A DNA stretch of 32,180 nucleotides, from the NCBI GenBank assembly GCA_017645365.1, contig JAGCOT010000027.1, forward strand, positions 1 to 32,180. Direction: 5' to 3'. Positions 17,257-25,939 of the stretch are shown here, one piece after another (positions within the stretch are counted from its first letter, which is position 1; every line of letters starts with the position of its first letter). A program made the position numbers and the translations under genes. This DNA is from Neisseriaceae bacterium. Lineage in GTDB: Bacteria; Pseudomonadota; Gammaproteobacteria; Burkholderiales; Neisseriaceae. The notes under the pieces are model-generated. The model was not told the origin of the DNA. It was given only the letters and a program-made list of their open reading frames with translations, and did no database searches.

Positions 17257-18438
17257 ATGAATACATATCAAAATAATACAAAAGTTCATTTGAATCGTCG
17301 CCAGTTTTTGGGAGCGATGGCAGGTACATTGGCTTTAAGTGCTTGTGCAACCAAGCCACAACCTGTAAAAAAAACCACTAAAACCATGCCCAAAGAGAAA
17401 AAAATGATATTTGTTAACCCAGATGCAGACAACACCATTCATTTATTTGCACCATCAGGATATGCCGCTGATGGTAGTCGCATTGAATTGGGCTTACAAC
17501 GCTTGGCAGAAGCAGGTTTTGCGGTAAGTAATATCACTGCGGCGTATCGCCGTTCACAACGCTTTGCAGGCACAGACCAAGAGCGTGCGGCAGATTTACA
17601 ATCAGTCGCCACAGGCAAAGTGCCCATGCCTAAAATGTTATTGGGCTTGCGTGGTGGATATGGTGCCGCACGCATTTTGCCATTGGTCGATTGGGCGTCA
17701 TTAGGGGCACGCATGAAAGAACGCGGCACTTTATTGATGGGTTTTAGTGATGTGTGTGCGGTTCAATTAGCCTTGTTGGCACAGGGCAATATGATGAGTT
17801 TTTCAGGTCCCATGCTGTACAGTGAATTTGGCAAACTAGAACGACCTGAATACACCATGCAAAATTTTGTGAGTGCGGTTTCGAATAAACCATTAACCAT
17901 CAGCACCACCAGTGCGAATGCCCGTTACTTTCAAATTGAAGGTCCATTTTGGGGGGGCAATTTAAGCGTGTTGGCGTCTTTAATCGGTACGCCGTATTTT
18001 CCTGATGTCGCAGGCGGTATTTTATTTTTGGAAGATGTCAGCGAACAGCCGTATCGCATCGACAGAATGTTGCAGCAATTAGCCCTTTCAGGCTGCCTGA
18101 AAAAACAACAAGCGATTATTTTGGGTAATTTCAGGCTGCCTAAAAATGCTGATGTGTATGATGCAGCGTATGATTTTCCAATGGTCATCAGTTATTGGCA
18201 AAGAAAATTGGGTATTCCCATTTTGCAAAATTTCCCATTTGGGCATGTTTTGAATAAAACCACTTTTCCTTTGGGTGCAGTGGCCAAAGTTCAGGGTTTT
18301 GGCGATGGATACAGCGTTACATGGAATGACTATCCTACACTTAATGCCGATAAATTGAATTTAAACGCTTTATTGGCACCACCAATGATGATTTGGGATG
18401 ACATCGACAATACAGGCACTAATCCTGATAGTTTTTAA
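17257..18438 (+). CDS. ldcA: LD-carboxypeptidase (S66 family), predicted Tat-exported lipoprotein
   Basis: LdcA removes the terminal D-Ala from tetrapeptide stems of peptidoglycan. The 393-residue protein has a long N-terminus with NRRQFLGAMAGTLALSAC. This combines a twin-arginine motif with a lipobox (Leu-Ser-Ala-Cys), so the enzyme should be exported folded and lipidated. The S66 domain follows: the Ser nucleophile is in GFSDVC (Ser164), the Glu lies probably in IEGPFWGGNLSVL, and the His is in FPFGHV near the C-terminus. Many LdcA enzymes are cytoplasmic; an exported form is known in gonococcus. Two DUS copies lie 31 bp apart in the coding sequence (18087-18098, 18130-18141). Confidence 0.9.
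   Translation: MNTYQNNTKVHLNRRQFLGAMAGTLALSACATKPQPVKKTTKTMPKEKKMIFVNPDADNTIHLFAPSGYAADGSRIELGLQRLAEAGFAVSNITAAYRRSQRFAGTDQERAADLQSVATGKVPMPKMLLGLRGGYGAARILPLVDWASLGARMKERGTLLMGFSDVCAVQLALLAQGNMMSFSGPMLYSEFGKLERPEYTMQNFVSAVSNKPLTISTTSANARYFQIEGPFWGGNLSVLASLIGTPYFPDVAGGILFLEDVSEQPYRIDRMLQQLALSGCLKKQQAIILGNFRLPKNADVYDAAYDFPMVISYWQRKLGIPILQNFPFGHVLNKTTFPLGAVAKVQGFGDGYSVTWNDYPTLNADKLNLNALLAPPMMIWDDIDNTGTNPDSF
18087..18098 (-). repeat. DUS inside ldcA (first)
   Basis: TTCAGGCTGCCT extended to the palindrome TTCAGGCTGCCTGAA, encoding Ser-Gly-Cys-Leu-Lys. Confidence 0.9.
18130..18141 (-). repeat. DUS inside ldcA (second)
   Basis: TTCAGGCTGCCT, encoding Phe-Arg-Leu-Pro in NFRLPKN, read in a different frame from the first copy in the same gene. 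Confidence 0.9.
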
Positions 18439-18459
18439 TTGATAGGCAAGCTGAAACAC

Positions 18460-18488
18460 TTGTCAATCAATGAAACGACTTTTATAAT
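18460..18488 (+). promoter_or_regulatory. tRNA-Val promoter
   Basis: TTGTCA (18460-18465), a 17-bp spacer, and TATAAT (18483-18488), located 17 bp before the tRNA. It is close to the sigma70 consensus. Confidence 0.85.
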
Positions 18489-18504
18489 CTTGCACTTGTT
18501 AAAC

Positions 18505-18581
18505 AGGCACGTAGCTCAGTTGGTTAGAGCATCACCTTGACATGGTGGGGGTCGTTGGTTCGAATCCAATCGTGCCTACCA
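18505..18581 (+). tRNA. tRNA-Val (anticodon GAC)
   Basis: A 77-nt cloverleaf: acceptor AGGCACG pairs with CGTGCCT, D-stem GCTC/GAGC, anticodon loop TTGACAT, and T-loop TTCGAAT. The CCA end is encoded. It is followed by an intrinsic terminator at 18623-18648. Confidence 0.97.
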
Positions 18582-18622
18582 GTAGTTGATTTAGGTTTTT
18601 ATTAAATAAATCAATTACCAAA

Positions 18623-18648
18623 CGGCGAAGCGTTATCGCCGATTTTTT
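18623..18648 (+). terminator. Terminator after tRNA-Val
   Basis: CGGCGA (18623-18628) pairs with TCGCCG (18636-18641), followed by ATTTTTTATTTTT. Confidence 0.85.
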
Positions 18649-18699
18649 ATTTTTCAGGCTGCCTGAAAAATATTTTATCCCACAAAATGGAATAAAAAA

Positions 18700-19500
18700 A
18701 TGAAACTTAAATTTGCATGTCTTCTTGCTTTATCCTGTGTTTTGTCTCATACGGCTATTGCACAAAGTGCAGAAGATTATTTAAAACAAGGAATGGAAGC
18801 CTATAAAAAAGATAATTTTACCCAAGCCGCACAACTTTTTGAAAAAGCGTGTAATGGTGGTCAGGATCAGGCTTGTTTGAATTTGAGTAAATTTTATAAA
18901 CACGGCACAGGCGTGAAACAAAATTCAAATAAAGCCGATGAATTATTTAAAAAAGGTATAGAAAACAGGCAAAAAGAGTGTAATAGCAAAAAAATGGACG
19001 CTTGCGAAAGGCTTGCAGACGCTTATTACGAAGATAATGATTTTAATCACGCTACGCCGCTTTACGAAAATGTTTGTAACAGTGCTGGCAATCCAAGAAG
19101 TTGCCAAAATGCCGCTGCCGCTTATTTAACCGAAGAAGGGGTTAATCGTGATTTAAACAAGGCTTATCAATACGCTAAAAAAGGTTGCGACCAAAAGGCG
19201 GAAGAGTCTTGCCGTGTGTTGAATGTGGTTAAGGATATACAAAACGATAAAGACCACGACACTTTTAGTTCAAAATGTGTATTAACCAAAGATAATGTGA
19301 GTTGTTTGAAACATATTTTTTATTTGGAAAAACTTTGCAATGAAAATAAATATGGTGCGTGCTATATGTTAGCATTAGAATACGACCATAACCCTGTGCA
19401 AGCCGTGCGTACAGATAAGGAAAAAGCCTATCAACTATACAAAAAAGCGTGTAAAGGAATGAAAAAAATTCCTGAATATAATTGCGAAGATTTCAAATAA
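18700..19500 (+). CDS. Secreted Sel1-repeat (TPR-like) protein
   Basis: Function unknown; Sel1-like repeats mediate protein-protein contacts. The 266-residue precursor starts MKLKFACLLALSCVLSHTAIA, a signal peptide cleaved before QSAEDYL. Repeats are visible at about residues 25-60 (AAQLFEKACNGGQDQACLNLSKFYKHGTGV), 95-135, 125-165 and 215-255. Most contain the paired Cys spacing (ACNGGQDQACLN, VCNSAGNPRSCQN, GCDQKAEESC) of cysteine-rich Hcp/Sel1 proteins, so disulphide-linked repeats in the periplasm are likely. It is AT-rich even for this window. A DUS region separates it from thrS; it appears monocistronic. Confidence 0.82.
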   Translation: MKLKFACLLALSCVLSHTAIAQSAEDYLKQGMEAYKKDNFTQAAQLFEKACNGGQDQACLNLSKFYKHGTGVKQNSNKADELFKKGIENRQKECNSKKMDACERLADAYYEDNDFNHATPLYENVCNSAGNPRSCQNAAAAYLTEEGVNRDLNKAYQYAKKGCDQKAEESCRVLNVVKDIQNDKDHDTFSSKCVLTKDNVSCLKHIFYLEKLCNENKYGACYMLALEYDHNPVQAVRTDKEKAYQLYKKACKGMKKIPEYNCEDFK

Positions 19501-19565
19501 TTTTCAGGTAGCCTGAAATCGTTTCAGGTAGCCTATAACTTATTGATAAACAGAAAGAATTTATT

Positions 19566-21479
19566 ATGCCACAAATTACTTTACCAGACGGCTCAATCCG
19601 TCAATTTGAACAAGCAGTTACGGTTTTTGAAGTTGCCCAAAGTATCGGCACGGGTTTGGCTCGTGCGGCTTTGGCGGGGCGAGTTGATGGTAAGTTAGTG
19701 GATACCACATATCTTATTGAAAATAATGCAAATCTTGCTATCATCACCGATAAAGACGCAGACGGCGTGGAAATTATCCGCCACTCAACCGCTCACTTAA
19801 TGGCGTATGCGGTGCAGGAGTTGTTTCCTGACGTACAGGTTACTATCGGCCCTGCGATTGAAGACGGTTTTTATTACGACTTCGCTTATAAACGCCCATT
19901 CACGCTTGACGATTTAGCGGCGATTGAGAAAAAAATGACGGAACTTGCCAAGCAGGATATTCCGATTGAACGCTTTGAACTCTCTCGCAATGACGCGGTG
20001 AAGTTCTTCCTTGATTTAGGCGAAAAATATAAAGCAGAAATTATTCAATCTATTCCTGAAAATGAAGTTTTATCGCTTTATCGTGAAGGTAAATTTACCG
20101 ATTTGTGTCGTGGTCCGCATGTGCCTTCCACGGGCAAATTAAAAGCGTTTAAATTGATGAAAGTGGCAGGTGCATACTGGCGTGGCGACAGTAATAACGA
20201 AATGTTGCAACGCATTTACGGCACGGCGTGGGCAAATAAAGATGATTTGAAAGCCTATCTATTCCGTTTGGAAGAAGCGGAAAAACGCGACCATCGTAAA
20301 TTAGGCAAGCAATTAGATTTATTCCATTTGCAAGACGAAGCCCCTGGTATGGTCTTCTGGCATCCAGACGGCTGGACACTGTGGCAAATTATTGAGCAGC
20401 ATATGCGTAAAGAATTAAACGCCGCAGGCTATAAAGAAGTGAAAACGCCTACGATTATGGACAGAACGCTGTGGGAAAAGTCTGGACACTGGGAAAATTA
20501 TCAGGAAAATATGTTCACCACGCAGTCGGAAAAACGCGACTATGCAGTAAAACCGATGAATTGCCCAGGACATGTGCAAATTTTCAATAAAGCCTTGCGT
20601 TCGTATCGAGAACTGCCCTTGCGTTTGGCAGAGTTTGGCTCTTGTCATCGCAACGAACCGTCAGGGGCGTTACACGGCTTAATGCGTGTGCGTGGCTTTG
20701 TGCAAGACGATGCCCATATTTTCTGCACCGAAGACCAAATTGATAGTGAAGCCCAAGCATTCAACCGCTTGGTGATGAAAATCTACAAACAATTTGGCTT
20801 TACCGATGTGGCTGTTAAACTCTCACTGCGTCCTGAAAAGCGAGCAGGTTCGGACGAAATTTGGGATAAAGCCGAAAACGGCTTACGCAACGCTTTAACC
20901 GCCTGCGGCATTGAATGGGAGGAATTAGCAGGCGAGGGGGCGTTCTACGGTCCCAAAGTGGAATACCACATTAAAGACGCATTAGGTCGCTCGTGGCAAT
21001 GCGGCACAATTCAGTTAGACTTCGTGCTGCCTGAACGCTTGGACGCAGAATATGTTACCGAAGATAACGGACGAGCAAGACCTGTAATGCTACACCGAGC
21101 GATTTTGGGTTCATTAGAACGCTTTATCGGTATTTTGATTGAAAACCACGCAGGAGCATTCCCCGTATGGCTTGCCCCCGTGCAAGTTGTGGCGATGAGC
21201 ATTTCCGAACACCAAGCCGATTATTGCGTGGCAGTGGTTGAAGAATTGAAAAAATTAGGGATAAGAGCGGTTGCCGATATTCGCAGCGAAAAAATCGGCT
21301 ACAAAATTCGCGAACACAGCACACGCAAAGTGCCGTATCAAATTATTGTTGGCGATAAGGAAAAAGAACAAACCAAAATCGCCGTGCGTCAAAAGGGCGA
21401 TGATTTAGGACAAATGAGCGTGGTGGAGTTTGCCAAACGCATCGCTGATGAAACAGCAGCCGTGTTGGCAGTTGAGTAA
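19566..21479 (+). CDS. thrS: Threonyl-tRNA synthetase
   Basis: Charges tRNA-Thr and edits Ser-tRNA-Thr. The 637-residue protein has a TGS domain (residues 1-62), an editing domain with HSTAHL and the later CRGPH metal ligands, and a class II core. The catalytic Zn ligands are Cys333 in MNCPGHV, the His in DDAHIF and the His in MLHRAILGS. The C-terminal anticodon domain begins around [11 protein letters not shown]. In many bacteria infC-rpmI-rplT follow thrS; here they do not. A DUS palindrome pair follows the stop (21483-21518). Confidence 0.97.
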   Translation: MPQITLPDGSIRQFEQAVTVFEVAQSIGTGLARAALAGRVDGKLVDTTYLIENNANLAIITDKDADGVEIIRHSTAHLMAYAVQELFPDVQVTIGPAIEDGFYYDFAYKRPFTLDDLAAIEKKMTELAKQDIPIERFELSRNDAVKFFLDLGEKYKAEIIQSIPENEVLSLYREGKFTDLCRGPHVPSTGKLKAFKLMKVAGAYWRGDSNNEMLQRIYGTAWANKDDLKAYLFRLEEAEKRDHRKLGKQLDLFHLQDEAPGMVFWHPDGWTLWQIIEQHMRKELNAAGYKEVKTPTIMDRTLWEKSGHWENYQENMFTTQSEKRDYAVKPMNCPGHVQIFNKALRSYRELPLRLAEFGSCHRNEPSGALHGLMRVRGFVQDDAHIFCTEDQIDSEAQAFNRLVMKIYKQFGFTDVAVKLSLRPEKRAGSDEIWDKAENGLRNALTACGIEWEELAGEGAFYGPKVEYHIKDALGRSWQCGTIQLDFVLPERLDAEYVTEDNGRARPVMLHRAILGSLERFIGILIENHAGAFPVWLAPVQVVAMSISEHQADYCVAVVEELKKLGIRAVADIRSEKIGYKIREHSTRKVPYQIIVGDKEKEQTKIAVRQKGDDLGQMSVVEFAKRIADETAAVLAVE

Positions 21480-21482
21480 GTT

Positions 21483-21518
21483 TTCAGGCTGCCTGAATAG
21501 ATTTTCAGGCAGCCTGAA
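21483..21518. terminator. Pair of DUS palindromes after thrS
   Basis: TTCAGGCTGCCTGAA (21483-21497) and TTCAGGCAGCCTGAA (21504-21518). Each 15-mer is palindromic around its centre, and the two are perfect complements of each other. This allows two small hairpins or one long 15-bp stem, followed by ATATTTTAT. Confidence 0.75.
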
Positions 21519-21638
21519 ATATTTTATGAGCAAGCCAAAAGCGTATTCTCTAAAATAAGCACCCTGAAATGATATGTTTTCAGGTTGCCTCCATCATTGA
21601 TGTTAATCAATTTTCACTTATGATAAGGAATATAAACC

Positions 21639-24600
21639 ATGTCCTCCAACAGTATCTTTAAAATCAAAGGCTTTCTTCCGTATCTGATTGTTGCGTTTTT
21701 GAATGCTTGTGTGGATTTGGCTCATAAAATCACCATTCAAAATACTTTAATGAAAAGTTACGAAGGCAATACGCTGATTGTCTTAACAGCTATTGTGAAT
21801 GCGATGATTTTAATTCCGTTTGTTTTGTTGTTTTCGCCTGCGGGATTTATCAGTGATAAATTTGATAAGACGCGAGTCATTCGCATAGCGACTTTATTTT
21901 CGGTGGGTATTTCGTTGGCGGTTTTAGCGTCTTACATGGCAGGTTTGTTTTGGGTGGCGTTTTTGCTGACCTTAATTTTAGCCGCACAAAGTGCGATTTA
22001 TTCTCCTGCAAAATACGGCTTGATTAAATCCATTGTCGGCGTAGAAAAATTAGGACAAGCCAATGGGATTGTGCAAGCTTTAACCGTTGTGGCGATTTTG
22101 GCAGGTTCGTTTATTTTTTCCTTTGCGTTTGAAAAATTATATGGCGGTTTTAATAATCCGCAACAAATTGTTGCTCATATTTGGGTGATTGGTGTTTTTT
22201 TAGTGTTATTCAGTGTTGGCGAATGCTTTTTTGCTTTCAGGCTGCCTGAATACGGAGTGGACAAAGAAGCGGCACAAAATAAATTTGATATGAAACGCTA
22301 TGTTTCTTTGCAATATTTAAACGAAAATTTAAAAGCAGTCCGCATCAATCGCAACATTTGGTTGTCGATTATCGGATTGAGTTTATTTTGGGGCGTATCG
22401 CAAGTTGTTGTTGCGGCTTTCCCCGCTCATTACAAAGCGACTTTTGGCAATGATAATGCGGTCATCGTACAAGGCATTTTGGCATTATCTGGTATTGGCA
22501 TGATTATTGGTTCATGGATTGCAGGCAGTATGTCCAAACATCATATTGAACATGGTTTGGTGCCTGTTGGAGCTTTGGGTATTTGTATTTCCTTATTTTT
22601 ATTTGCCACACACGCCAATGCCTTTGTGATGGGATGTTGTTCTTTGTTGTTTGGGATTTGTGGCGGATTTTTGTTAGTGCCTTTAAACGCTACTATTCAA
22701 TATCTCGCCCCAGAAAAACAAATGGGCAAAATTATTGCAGGGAACAATTTTATTCAAAACATCTTCATGATTGCCTTTTTGGTGGTGTCAGTGGTATTGG
22801 TAGAAATCACCAAAACATCTACCACAGGATTGTTCATCACCGTTGCGGCGATTTGTTTGGTCAGCGGAATTTATTCCATTTTGCAAGTGCCGCATTTATT
22901 TGCACGCATTTTGTTATTGCCGATTTTAAAAACCAACTATCGTTTTCATGTAGAAGGCTTACAAAACATTCCTCAAAAAGGCGGCGTACTATTGCTTGGC
23001 AACCATATCAGTTGGATTGATTGGTTGGTTTTACAGGCTGCCTCACCGCGTGCGATTAAATTTGTGATGTATCGTGGCATTTACAACAAAAAATACTTAA
23101 ATTGGCTGTTTAAATTTTTCAATGTCATTCCGATTGGAGCAGGTGCCAGCAAAGACAGTTTTGCTACCATTCGCACACGCTTGGAAAACGGCGAAGTAGT
23201 CGCATTATTTCCAGAAGGACATATCAGTTATAACGGGCAGATTAACGAATTTCAAAAAGGTTATGAAATCGTGATTCAAGATATGGAGCAAGTGTGTATT
23301 GTGCCGTTTTATCTGCGTGGATTGTGGGGTTCATCATTCAGTCGTGCCACTGACTATTACAAAGAATTAACACGAAAACGCGGCAAACGCGACATCATCG
23401 TGGCGTTTGGCAAACCCATCAATCGATTTGCCGACCATATCGAAATGAAACAAAAAGTGGTGGAATTGTCCTTTTCATCATGGGAACAATTTTTGTCTCG
23501 ACAAGAACCATTCATGCATGACTGGTTAGAAAATGTCAAAAGCAATTTATTCAAAACGACCGCCGTTGATGGCACGGGCATGAATTTGAATAATCTGAAA
23601 TTTGCCACAGGCGTATTCTCGTTTAGCAAAGTTTTCAAACAGCTTTTGGAAAATGAAGAAAATGTTGGCGTGCTTTTGCCCAGTTCAACGGCTGCGGCGA
23701 TTGTGAATATGGCATTGCTGGTGATGGGCAAAGCCCCTGTTAATTTAAACTATACGCTTAATCCACAGTCTATGGAATCCGCACTGAAAAAAGCAGGCAT
23801 TAACAAAATCATCACATCAGAAAAATTCTTAACCAAACTGGAAAGTCGCGGATTTTCATTTAAAGAATTACTCAATAACAGGGCGATTTTTGCCGAGCAA
23901 GTGGGAGGCATCATCACCAAAACCGAAAAAATCAAAACCTTGTTGGCGGTGGCATTATTGCCTGTGAATGTATTGAAATTCTTATATTTTTCCCCCACTG
24001 ATTTGGATGACACCGCAACCGTTTTGTTCAGTTCAGGCAGCGAAGGCGAGCCCAAGGGCATTGAATTGAGCCATAAAAATATTTTGGCGAATATCAAACA
24101 AATCAGCGATTTGATTAACTTCAAAAAAGATGATGCCATTTTAAATTCATTGCCAGTATTTCACTCGTTTGGCTTAACGGTAACCACATTCATGCCCCTG
24201 TGCGAAGGCGTGAAAATGATTAGCGTTCCCGATCCAACAGACGGTGCCGCCATCGGCAAAATGGCCGCCCAGCATCGAGCCACTGTGGTTTTTGGAACAT
24301 CAACCTTCTTCCGTTTGTATGTTCGCAATAAAAAATTGCATCCTTTAATGTTCCAAAGCGTGCGATTGGTGATTGCAGGTGCAGAAAAATTGAAAGCGGA
24401 AGTCAAAGAAGCATTCAAACTGAAATTTGGGCAAGAAATTTACGAAGGCTACGGTGCGACTGAAACTGCTCCTGTGGCAGCAGTCAATACACCGAATATT
24501 CTTGATTCAGGCACCCTGAAAGAACTCACATTCAATCGTTTGGGCAGTGTGGGCTTGCCCTTACCAGGCACCATCATCAAAATCATTGATCCAGAAACCT

Positions 24601-25112
24601 TGCAAGAAATGCCTACCAATGAAGACGGTTTAATCGTCATCGGTGGTTCGCAAGTGATGAAAGGCTATCTCAACGATCCTGATAAAACCGCCGAAGTCAT
24701 TTGTGAAATTGATGGCATTCGTTACTACAAAACAGGCGATAAAGGGCATATTGATGAACAGGGTTTTGTATTCATTACCGACCGCTATTCACGCTTTGCC
24801 AAAATCGGCGGTGAAATGATTAGTTTGGGCAGTGTAGAAGAAAACATCACCAAAGTTTTGGGTGATGAATCCCCATTCTGTGCGGTGAATGTTCCTGACG
24901 ATAAAAAAGGCGAAGCCATTGCCTTGCTGATTAAAACCGAGCAGACACCAGCCGAAATTATGGAAGCACTCAAACAATCGGATCTTATCCCACTTATGAT
25001 GCCAAGCCATATTCTTCCAGTAGAAACCTTGCCCATGTTGGCAAGTGGAAAGGCAGATTTCAAAGGGGCGAAAAAAATGGCAGTAGAAATGTTGGCAGAA
25101 ATGGGAGAATAA
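21639..25112 (+). CDS. aas: Fused lysophospholipid transporter, acyltransferase and acyl-ACP synthetase (LplT-Aas)
   Basis: This 1157-residue inner-membrane protein should import lysophospholipid and re-acylate it with a fatty acid activated on ACP. Residues 1-410 are an MFS transporter like LplT (about 12 hydrophobic segments, FISDKFDKTRVIRI loop). Residues about 430-640 are a PlsC-type acyltransferase: His-x4-Asp in NHISWID (His456, Asp461) and FPEG at 524-527. Residues about 670-1150 are an AMP-forming synthetase: P-loop SSGSEGEPKG at 798-807, YGATETAP, TGD at 1032-1034, DRYSRFAKIGGE, and the catalytic Lys region SGKADFKG near the end. AAGGA precedes the ATG. In E. coli LplT and Aas are adjacent separate genes, which supports the joint function. 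A 58-bp hairpin array follows the gene. Confidence 0.93.
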   Translation: MSSNSIFKIKGFLPYLIVAFLNACVDLAHKITIQNTLMKSYEGNTLIVLTAIVNAMILIPFVLLFSPAGFISDKFDKTRVIRIATLFSVGISLAVLASYMAGLFWVAFLLTLILAAQSAIYSPAKYGLIKSIVGVEKLGQANGIVQALTVVAILAGSFIFSFAFEKLYGGFNNPQQIVAHIWVIGVFLVLFSVGECFFAFRLPEYGVDKEAAQNKFDMKRYVSLQYLNENLKAVRINRNIWLSIIGLSLFWGVSQVVVAAFPAHYKATFGNDNAVIVQGILALSGIGMIIGSWIAGSMSKHHIEHGLVPVGALGICISLFLFATHANAFVMGCCSLLFGICGGFLLVPLNATIQYLAPEKQMGKIIAGNNFIQNIFMIAFLVVSVVLVEITKTSTTGLFITVAAICLVSGIYSILQVPHLFARILLLPILKTNYRFHVEGLQNIPQKGGVLLLGNHISWIDWLVLQAASPRAIKFVMYRGIYNKKYLNWLFKFFNVIPIGAGASKDSFATIRTRLENGEVVALFPEGHISYNGQINEFQKGYEIVIQDMEQVCIVPFYLRGLWGSSFSRATDYYKELTRKRGKRDIIVAFGKPINRFADHIEMKQKVVELSFSSWEQFLSRQEPFMHDWLENVKSNLFKTTAVDGTGMNLNNLKFATGVFSFSKVFKQLLENEENVGVLLPSSTAAAIVNMALLVMGKAPVNLNYTLNPQSMESALKKAGINKIITSEKFLTKLESRGFSFKELLNNRAIFAEQVGGIITKTEKIKTLLAVALLPVNVLKFLYFSPTDLDDTATVLFSSGSEGEPKGIELSHKNILANIKQISDLINFKKDDAILNSLPVFHSFGLTVTTFMPLCEGVKMISVPDPTDGAAIGKMAAQHRATVVFGTSTFFRLYVRNKKLHPLMFQSVRLVIAGAEKLKAEVKEAFKLKFGQEIYEGYGATETAPVAAVNTPNILDSGTLKELTFNRLGSVGLPLPGTIIKIIDPETLQEMPTNEDGLIVIGGSQVMKGYLNDPDKTAEVICEIDGIRYYKTGDKGHIDEQGFVFITDRYSRFAKIGGEMISLGSVEENITKVLGDESPFCAVNVPDDKKGEAIALLIKTEQTPAEIMEALKQSDLIPLMMPSHILPVETLPMLASGKADFKGAKKMAVEMLAEMGE
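22236..22247 (-). repeat. DUS inside the LplT-Aas gene
   Basis: TTCAGGCTGCCT extended to TTCAGGCTGCCTGAA, encoding Phe-Arg-Leu-Pro-Glu in the cytoplasmic loop of the MFS part. A one-mismatch copy lies near 23033. Confidence 0.9.
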
Positions 25113-25143
25113 AAAACTTTTAAGTTGAAAATATACAATAAAC

Positions 25144-25420
25144 AGGCAACCTGAAAAAACTTGTATAGAAAATGTTTTCAGGCTGCCTGTTTAATTTTCA
25201 AAGGCAACCTGAAAAAACCTGTATGAAAAATGCTTTCAGGCTGCCTGTTTAATTTTCAAAGGCAACCTGAAAAAACCTGTATGGAAAATACTTTCAGGCT
25301 GCCTGTTTAATTTTCAAAGGCAACCTGAAAAAACCTGTATGAAAAATGCTTTCAGGCTGCCTGTTTAATTTTTAAAGGCAACCTGAAAAAACTTGTATGG
25401 AAAATGTTTTCAGGTTGCCT
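25144..25420. repeat. 58-bp tandem array of DUS hairpins (5 units)
   Basis: Units begin with AGGCAACCTGAAAAAAC at 25144, 25202, 25260, 25318 and 25376, exactly 58 bp apart. Each unit runs through TTGTATRGAAAAT or CCTGTATGRAAAAT to TTTCAGGCTGCCT and TTTAATTTT. The two ends of a unit are inverted DUS copies, so each can fold into a hairpin. The array fills the convergent gap between the Aas fusion gene and the PCuAC gene and could act as a bidirectional terminator. Confidence 0.95.
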
Positions 25421-25433
25421 TTTTTATTGCAAT

Positions 25434-25463
25434 AAAAAACCCCCTTTTGACAGGGAGTTTTTT
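25434..25463 (-). terminator. Terminator of the gshB-dgkA-PCuAC operon
   Basis: On the minus strand AAAAAACTCCC, loop TGTCAAAA, GGGGGTTTTTT, then ATTG: an 11-bp stem with one G-T pair. It starts 13 bp after the PCuAC stop. Confidence 0.88.
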
Positions 25464-25476
25464 ACAAACAAAATAT

Positions 25477-25929
25477 TTAGTGATGATGATGGTGCATCGC
25501 AGGTGCTGCTTGGTCAATTACTTTTACTTTAACGGTTTTTTTGCCTGCTTTTTTGAAGTTCAAGGTTACATCAAACTCATCACCAGCAATCAGTGGTTTT
25601 TTCAAATTCAACAACATAATGTGCAAGCCACCAGGCATTAAAGCAACGCTTTCGCCTTTGACAATTTCCAAATGGTCAATCGGACGCATTTGCATCACAC
25701 CATCATTGGTAACAGTCGTGCGGTGAATTTCAGTGCGACCTGCCACAGAGGTTTTGGCACTCAATAAAACTTCGTTTTCATTTGTATCATTGTTGATATT
25801 CATGAAAACAGCCCCTGTTTTCACTTTGGGTGCAGTAATGCGTGAATAAGGGTGGTCGATGGTTAATTCACCTGCGTTAGCAAAGGTGAATACAGAAGCA
25901 GTTAAAAGTGCCAAAAAAGTTTTTTTCAT
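25477..25929 (-). CDS. PCuAC copper chaperone with a C-terminal poly-His tail
   Basis: Periplasmic PCuAC proteins bind Cu(I) and help load copper into cytochrome oxidase. The 150-residue precursor starts MKKTFLALLTASVFTFANA, a signal peptide; mature GELTIDHPYSR. An upstream in-frame ATG at 25962 would add 11 residues, but GGAG just before 25929 favours the shorter form. The copper motif is visible as His69, Met81, His103 and Met105, with Arg in place of the optional Met at 70. The last six residues are MHHHHH, an extra metal-binding tail. It is the last gene of the minus-strand unit, 10 bp after dgkA. Confidence 0.9.
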   Translation of the reverse strand: MKKTFLALLTASVFTFANAGELTIDHPYSRITAPKVKTGAVFMNINNDTNENEVLLSAKTSVAGRTEIHRTTVTNDGVMQMRPIDHLEIVKGESVALMPGGLHIMLLNLKKPLIAGDEFDVTLNFKKAGKKTVKVKVIDQAAPAMHHHHH

Positions 25930-25939
25930 AATCATCTCC

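Noticed and set aside
19566-21479. thrS as a horizontally acquired gene
   Set aside because: Codon use looks slightly different, but the protein reads as a normal betaproteobacterial ThrS and I cannot run a tree.
22583-23020. 145-residue ORF inside the LplT-Aas gene
   Set aside because: Alternative frame of a clearly coding region with intact domain motifs in the main frame.
25144-25420. CRISPR array with exact 58-bp period
   Set aside because: The whole 58-bp unit is conserved, so there are no spacers.
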